In this document: positions 59,568 through 64,000 of the stretch, piece after piece | How the letters are laid out: the number at the start of each line of letters is the position of its first letter | Position numbering within the stretch: position 1 is the first letter of the stretch | Translations under genes and position numbers: made by a program | Assembly: GCF_014654785.1 (NCBI RefSeq) | Contig: NZ_BNBD01000004.1 | Location: 62,001 to 126,000, forward strand | Source of the DNA: Streptomyces mashuensis | Lineage (GTDB): Bacteria > Actinomycetota > Actinomycetes > Streptomycetales > Streptomycetaceae | Direction of reading: 5' to 3' | DNA length: 64,000 nucleotides | The notes under the pieces: generated by a model | What the model was told of the DNA's origin: nothing | Seen by the model: the letters and a program-made list of their open reading frames with translations, nothing else | Databases searched by the model: none

Positions 59568-60058
59568 CCCGCGCCAGGAAGCTCAACCGCGGCACGGTGG
59601 CCACCGCCGCCGCCCTGCCGGCCGTCCTCGCCGGCGCGCTGCTGCTCGTCAGCGGCTGCGGCACCGGCGGCGACGACAAGCCGAAGCTGTCGGTCAGCGG
59701 CGCCTACATGCCGCAGCCCGCCATGGACGACATGGCCGCCGCCTACTTCACCGTGAAGAACGACGGCGGCAAGGCCGACGAGCTCACCAAGGTCACCAGC
59801 CCGCTCTCGCCGGACGTCACGCTGCACACCACCGAGGGCTCGCAGATGAAGCACGCCGAGAAGCTCGGCGTGCCCGCCAACGGCGAGCTGACGCTCTCCC
59901 GCGGCGGCACGCACCTCATGCTCGGCAAGCTCGGCCACAAGCCGCAGCGCGGCGAGAAGGTCGAGATGACGCTGCACTTCGCGACGTCCGGGCCCATCAC
60001 GGTGCAGGTGCCGGTGGAGAGCGCCTCCTACCGGCCCGGCGGCGACGCGCAGAAATGA
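59564..60058 (+). CDS. PCuAC-type copper chaperone (ECuC-like lipoprotein)
   Basis: The protein has 164 residues. The lipobox is LLVSGCGTG. The DUF461/PCuAC cupredoxin-like domain has the Cu(I) site H-x(n)-M-x(n)-H-x-M, visible as LHTTEGSQMKHAEKL and GGTHLMLGKL, with AYMPQPAMDDMAAAYFTVKN at the start. It passes Cu(I) to Sco or directly to apo-targets outside the cell. It begins within the sco stop and ends within the CopCD start, so all three are translationally coupled. Confidence 0.94.
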   Translation: MTRARKLNRGTVATAAALPAVLAGALLLVSGCGTGGDDKPKLSVSGAYMPQPAMDDMAAAYFTVKNDGGKADELTKVTSPLSPDVTLHTTEGSQMKHAEKLGVPANGELTLSRGGTHLMLGKLGHKPQRGEKVEMTLHFATSGPITVQVPVESASYRPGGDAQK

Positions 60059-61941
60059 CGAGGACCCCGGTCACCGCGCGGCGCGCGGCCGCCCTGCTGG
60101 GCACGCTGCTCGCCGCGCTGCTGTGCACGCTCACCCTCGGCGCCGGCACCGCCTCCGCACACGCCGCGCTGGTCTCGACCGACCCCGCCGAGGGCGCGGT
60201 CGTGCCGGCCGCGCCCCGCCAGGTGCGGCTGGCGTTCTCCGAGGGCGTGCTGCTCACCGACGCGTCCGTACGAGTCCTCGACCCGCGCGGCGAACGCGTC
60301 GACGAGGGCCGGCCGGCGCACGACGGCGGCAAGGCGGAGACGGCCGTCGTCGCACTGCGCGCCGGCATCGCCGACGGCACGTACACGGTCGCCTGGCAGG
60401 CCGTGTCCGCCGACAGCCACCCGGTGGCCGGGGCCTTCACCTTCTCCGTCGGCGCCCCGTCGAAGACCACGGTGTCCGTGGCGACCGCCGCCACCCGCAC
60501 CGACCCGGCCGTCGCCACCTTCTACGGCATCGGCCGCTACGCCGCCTACGCCGGCTTCGTCCTCCTCGTGGGCGGCTGCCTGTTCGCCGCGCTGTGCCAC
60601 GCCTCGCGGGCCGTGCAGCGGGTCGCGACGGCGGGCTGGGTGACGCTGTTCCTGTCGACGGCGCTGCTGTTGCTGCTGCGCGGCGCGTACACCGGCGGCA
60701 AGGGGCTGGGGGCGGTCGCGGACCTGTCCCTCCTCACCGGCGCACTGTCCACCAAGCCGGGCGCGGCACTGCTCTCGCGGCTCGTGCTGCTGAGCGCGGC
60801 GGCGGTGTGCGTGGCGGTGCTGTTCGGCACGGCCGGCCAGGACCCGCGCGCCCTGCGGCGCCGTACGGCGGTGACGTACGGGCTCGGGGCGGCCGGCGCG
60901 GTCGTCGCGGGCGGCCTGGCCGCCACCTGGGCCATGGCCGAGCACGCCTCGGCGGGCCTCCAGGCGTGGCTGGCGATGCCGGTCGACGGCGCGCACCTGC
61001 TGGCCGTCGCGGCGTGGCTGGGCGGGCTCGCCGCCCTGCTGGCGGCGCTGTGGGCGGGCGACGCGGTGCCGCGCGCGGACGTACGGCGCTTTTCGCGGCT
61101 GGCGTTCGGCGCGGTGTGCGTCCTGGTGGCGACGGGCGTGTACCAGTCGTGGCGGCAGGTCGGCTCGTGGGACGCGCTGACCGGCACCGCGTACGGGCGG
61201 CTGCTGCTGCTCAAGACGGCCCTGGTGGCCGCCATGGTGGGCGCCGCGCTGCTGTCGCGGCGCTGGACGGCACGGCTGACGGACGGAAGACCGGGCCAGG
61301 GCGCGGGCGGGGCGGCGCGCGGGGCGAAGGACCCTGTGCGACCGCCGAAGGGCGACGCCGGCCGCGACCCCGTGCGGGCCGCCCAGCTGGCGCGGCAGCG
61401 GGCCGCGCTGGCGCGTGCGGCGGGCCGGCGCGAGCGCGACGCCGACACCGCCCGGGCCGGGCTGCGCCGGGCCGTGCTGGCCGAGGCCGCCGTCGCGGTG
61501 GTGCTGCTGGCCGTCACGACGCTGCTGACGGGCACCCAGCCGGGCCGCGCCGAGGAGGAGCAGCGCGCCGCCACCGCCGCGGCCGGGGAGCAGCGGTCCG
61601 GCCCGCAGAAGGTGCGGATCGCGTACGACACGGGCGGGGCGAACGGCCGCGGCACGGCCGACGTGGCCGTCGACCCGGCCGGCACCGGCGGCAACGCCGT
61701 CGAGGTGCGCCTGACCGGCCCGGACGGCCGGCCCGTCGACGTGGCCGAGCTGTCGCTGTCGTTCACCCAGCAGCAGAAGGGCATCGGCCCGCTGAAGACC
61801 TCGCTGGAGCGCCGGGGCACGGGAGTGTGGCGGGCGGCCGGCTTCCAGCTGCCGATGGCGGGCGACTGGCGGCTGACGCTGACCGTGCGCACCTCCGACA
61901 TCGACCAGACCACCGAGACCGGGAACGTGAAGGTCCACTGA
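60055..61941 (+). CDS. CopC-CopD fusion, copper import/resistance membrane protein
   Basis: The protein has 628 residues. After a signal sequence, the CopC domain begins at the mature His (AHAALVSTDPAEGAVVPAAP) and includes SADSHPVAGAFTFSVGAPS with a second copper-binding His. Eight or so membrane helices form the CopD part (YAAYAGFVLLVGGCLFAALC, LQAWLAMPVDGAHLLAVAAW). A basic cytoplasmic insert and an extracytoplasmic C-terminal domain (VRIAYDTGGANGRGTADVAV) follow. It likely handles periplasm-side copper for the neighbouring chaperones. It is coupled at both ends (ATGA, TGATG). Confidence 0.93.
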   Translation: MTRTPVTARRAAALLGTLLAALLCTLTLGAGTASAHAALVSTDPAEGAVVPAAPRQVRLAFSEGVLLTDASVRVLDPRGERVDEGRPAHDGGKAETAVVALRAGIADGTYTVAWQAVSADSHPVAGAFTFSVGAPSKTTVSVATAATRTDPAVATFYGIGRYAAYAGFVLLVGGCLFAALCHASRAVQRVATAGWVTLFLSTALLLLLRGAYTGGKGLGAVADLSLLTGALSTKPGAALLSRLVLLSAAAVCVAVLFGTAGQDPRALRRRTAVTYGLGAAGAVVAGGLAATWAMAEHASAGLQAWLAMPVDGAHLLAVAAWLGGLAALLAALWAGDAVPRADVRRFSRLAFGAVCVLVATGVYQSWRQVGSWDALTGTAYGRLLLLKTALVAAMVGAALLSRRWTARLTDGRPGQGAGGAARGAKDPVRPPKGDAGRDPVRAAQLARQRAALARAAGRRERDADTARAGLRRAVLAEAAVAVVLLAVTTLLTGTQPGRAEEEQRAATAAAGEQRSGPQKVRIAYDTGGANGRGTADVAVDPAGTGGNAVEVRLTGPDGRPVDVAELSLSFTQQQKGIGPLKTSLERRGTGVWRAAGFQLPMAGDWRLTLTVRTSDIDQTTETGNVKVH

Positions 61942-63230
61942 TGCTGAGAGCGGAGAAGGCCGAGAAGGCCGAGAAGGCGGGGAACGCGGCGGAGGCAGCG
62001 CCGGAGGGCGGGGGTGGCCTCTCGCGCCGCCGGCTGCTGGGCACCGCCGGTGCCGCGGGCGCGGCCGGGCTCCTCGTGGGCGGCACGGCGGGCGCGTTCG
62101 GTGCCGAGGCCGTGCGGAAGGAGCCCGCGCCGCTGGCCGGCGTGGGCTCGGCGGCGGTGCCGTTCCACGGCGAGCACCAGGCCGGCATCGTGCAGCCGGC
62201 GCAGGCGCACGGCCACCTGGCCGCCTTCGACCTGGCGCCGGGCGCCGACCGCAGGGCCGCGGCGGCGCTGCTGCGCCGCTGGTCGGCGACGGCGGCCGAG
62301 CTGATGGAGGGCGCGGCGCCGCGCGACGACACCAGCGGGGTCGCGCTGGACGCCGGGCCGTGCTCGCTGACGGTGACGTTCGGCTTCGGGCGGACGTTCT
62401 TCGACCGCACGGGCCTGGCGGACCGGCGGCCGGCGGCGCTGGAGCCGCTGCCGGCGTTCACCGCCGACGCGCTCGACCCGCGCCGCAGCGACGGCGACCT
62501 GTGGGTGCAGATCGGTGCGGACGACGCGCTGGTCGCGTTCCACGCGCTGCGGCTGCTCCAGAAGCAGGCCGGGGACACGGCCCGGCTGCGCTGGCAGATG
62601 AACGGCTTCAACCGCACGCCCGGCGCGGCCGCGCAGCCGAGGACGGGCCGCAATCTGATGGGCCAGATCGACGGCACGAACAACCCGAAGCCGTCGGACC
62701 CGGACTTCGCCGAGCGCATCTTCGTGGCGGGCAGCGGGAACGACTGGATGGCGGGCGGCTCGTACGCGGTGGTGCGCCGCATCCGGATGCTGCTGGACAG
62801 CTGGGACCACCTGTCGCTGGAGCGGCAGGAACGCGTGATCGGCCGCCGCAAGGCGGACGGCGCGCCGCTGTCCGGCGGTACGGAGACCACGCCGGTCGAC
62901 CTGAACAAGGTGGGCCCGGACGGGTCGCTGGCCATCCCCGGGGACGCGCACGTACGGGTGGCGGCGCCGGCGTCCAACCGGGGCGCGAAGATGCTGCGGC
63001 GCGCCTTCTCGTACCACGACGGCTACCGCGAGGACGGGGCGCCGGACGCGGGGCTGCTGTTCGTGGCGTGGCAGTCGGACCCGATGCAGGGGTTCGTGCC
63101 GGTGCAGCGGAAGCTGGACCGGGGCGACGGCCTGTCGCGGTTCCTGAGCCACGAGGCGAGCGGGCTGTACGCGGTGCCGGGCGGCTGCGCGCCGGGCGAG
63201 TACGTGGGGCAGCGCCTGCTGGAGGGCTGA
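61941..63230 (+). CDS. dtpA: Tat-exported DyP-type heme peroxidase (DtpA-like)
   Basis: The protein has 429 residues. A lysine/alanine repeat (AEKAEKAEKAGNAAEA) precedes a Tat signal (LSRRRLLGTAGAAGAAGLLV). The DyP domain has the family motif RNLMGQIDGTNNP (GxxDG, catalytic Asp), the heme ligand His in GDAHVRVAAPASNRGAKMLR, and LLFVAWQSDPMQGFVPVQRK. It uses hydrogen peroxide to oxidise substrates outside the membrane. In S. lividans DtpA works with the copper oxidase GlxA in hyphal-tip glycan deposition; sitting in this copper operon agrees with that. Confidence 0.94.
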   Translation: MLRAEKAEKAEKAGNAAEAAPEGGGGLSRRRLLGTAGAAGAAGLLVGGTAGAFGAEAVRKEPAPLAGVGSAAVPFHGEHQAGIVQPAQAHGHLAAFDLAPGADRRAAAALLRRWSATAAELMEGAAPRDDTSGVALDAGPCSLTVTFGFGRTFFDRTGLADRRPAALEPLPAFTADALDPRRSDGDLWVQIGADDALVAFHALRLLQKQAGDTARLRWQMNGFNRTPGAAAQPRTGRNLMGQIDGTNNPKPSDPDFAERIFVAGSGNDWMAGGSYAVVRRIRMLLDSWDHLSLERQERVIGRRKADGAPLSGGTETTPVDLNKVGPDGSLAIPGDAHVRVAAPASNRGAKMLRRAFSYHDGYREDGAPDAGLLFVAWQSDPMQGFVPVQRKLDRGDGLSRFLSHEASGLYAVPGGCAPGEYVGQRLLEG

Positions 63231-63319
63231 GGGCCCGAACCCCCGTGCCGCCGCGCTCGTTATGGTGGGGGACCGTGGGGGCGCCCAGGCCCCGTGGGTC
63301 CCCCGGAGGAGCAATCACC

Positions 63320-64000
63320 GTGATGCCGGCCAGCCGCTACACCTATCTCGGCCCGGAGGGCACCTTCACCGAGGCCGCCCTGCGCACGCTGCCCGAGGCG
63401 GCCACGCGCGAGCTCGTGCCGATGGTCTCCGTGCCGGCGGCCCTGGACGCCGTGCGCACCGGCGAGGCCGCGGCAGCGCTGGTGCCGATCGAGAACTCGG
63501 TCGAGGGCGGGGTGACGGCCACGCTGGACGAGCTGGCCACCGGCGAGCCGCTGATGATCTACCGGGAGGTCATCCTCCCCATCGCCTTCGCGCTGCTGGT
63601 CCGGCCGGGCACGCGGCTGGAGGACGTCAAGACGGTCACCGGCCACCCGGTCGCCCAGCCGCAGGTCCGCAAGTGGCTGGCGGGGCACCTTCCCGACGCG
63701 GTGTGGGAGTCGTCGGCGTCGAACGCGGACGGGGCGCGGCTGGTCCGCGAGGGGCGCTACGACGGTGCGTTCGCGGGCGAGTTCGCGGCGGCCACGTACG
63801 ACCTGGAGCCGCTGGTCACCGACATCCACGACGCCCGGAACGCGGAGACCCGGTTCGTGCTGGCCGGCCGTCCGGCGCGGCCGGCGGCGCGGACCGGCCG
63901 GGACCGCACGTCGCTGGTGGTGTGGCTGGGCGACGACCACCCGGGTGCGCTCCTGGAGCTGTTGCAGGAGTTCGCGGTGCGCGGGGTCAACCTGATGCGG
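63320..64000 (+). CDS. pheA: Prephenate dehydratase, 3' end cut by window
   Basis: 227 codons are present from GTG 63320 (or ATG 63323) after CGGAGGA. The catalytic domain shows YTYLGPEGTFTEAALRTLPE, LVPIENSVEGGVTATLDEL, TVTGHPVAQPQVRKWL, SSASNADGARLVREG, and the TRF motif in NAETRFVLAG with the catalytic Thr. The ACT regulatory domain begins at TSLVVWLGDDHPGALLELLQ and continues past the window. It converts prephenate to phenylpyruvate in phenylalanine synthesis and is expected to be inhibited by phenylalanine. Confidence 0.95.
   Translation, partial: MMPASRYTYLGPEGTFTEAALRTLPEAATRELVPMVSVPAALDAVRTGEAAAALVPIENSVEGGVTATLDELATGEPLMIYREVILPIAFALLVRPGTRLEDVKTVTGHPVAQPQVRKWLAGHLPDAVWESSASNADGARLVREGRYDGAFAGEFAAATYDLEPLVTDIHDARNAETRFVLAGRPARPAARTGRDRTSLVVWLGDDHPGALLELLQEFAVRGVNLMR

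Noticed and set aside
60123..63230. A 1,035-codon plus-strand frame overlapping CopCD that runs into the DyP gene
   Set aside because: Its first two thirds are an out-of-frame shadow of CopCD; only the DyP part (from 61941) is real.

Overview
The window is a high-GC actinobacterial chromosome segment. Strong third-codon-position GC bias, GTG/TTG starts, tRNA genes without encoded CCA, a bldA-type TTA codon pattern and the gene content (SigF/SigN-type sigma factors, SSI-type protease inhibitor, WhiB, DtpA/ECuC/Sco copper genes) all point to Streptomyces. The order of recognisable genes (paired SigB-family sigma factors, TetR/MFS pair, acyl-CoA ligase, small secreted protein, HtrA-like protease, aminopeptidase P, copper cluster, pheA) resembles, from memory, the core stretch around SCO4035 to SCO3962 of S. 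coelicolor; this was not checked by alignment.

Left part, 1-27.9 kb, chromosomal. The end of one SigB-family sigma gene is followed by a complete one (279-1112) and a lipoprotein. Two DHA2 drug exporters follow, one with MarR and one with TetR control, then an LLM oxidoreductase, a tRNA cluster (fMet, Arg-ACG, Ser-GCT), an SSI-type inhibitor, and a 1,802-residue PAS/degenerate-kinase/receiver protein with a very long Phe-punctuated Gly/Pro repeat. Next come a second TetR/MFS pair, an AMP-dependent acyl-CoA ligase, a DGPF(YCII)/ECF42 sigma pair with a matching promoter, an SGNH hydrolase, a GGDEF protein, a NepA-like secreted protein, a three-gene MaoC-DUF35/MaoC/thiolase set resembling the steroid side-chain hydratase-aldolase, a DUF1906 protein and a SigE-like ECF sigma factor.

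Middle, 28,072-45,177: a complete actinomycete integrative and conjugative element (AICE) of 17,042 bp, integrated in a tRNA-Ser(UGA) gene and bounded by a perfect 64-bp direct repeat. It carries integrase and excisionase, a Prim-Pol plus helicase replication module (RepPP type), a TraB/FtsK translocase with a candidate clt repeat cluster just downstream, Spd spread proteins, a GGDEF protein, a tandem-wHTH GntR regulator, WhiB, and a regulatory/immunity block (HTH-DUF5919-like, Nudix, HD). It also carries a DEDDh exonuclease overlapping a gene for a protein that reads like a shortened DNA sliding clamp. The only two in-frame TTA codons I found in the window are in this element.

Right part, 45.2-64 kb, chromosomal: HtrA-like protease, glycerophosphodiesterase, two RsbW-like ATPases, a SEC-C protein, a degenerate Prim-Pol-like protein, a SpoIIE-type phosphatase lacking a key metal-binding Asp, aminopeptidase P, then a tightly coupled copper-trafficking operon (membrane protein, YcnI, Sco, PCuAC/ECuC, CopC-CopD fusion, DyP peroxidase). 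The window ends inside pheA (prephenate dehydratase).

Most promising leads: the AICE clamp/exonuclease pair, the HTH-DUF5919/Nudix/HD block, the repeat-rich PAS pseudo-kinase, and the element-borne diguanylate-cyclase-like gene with a chromosomal paralogue.
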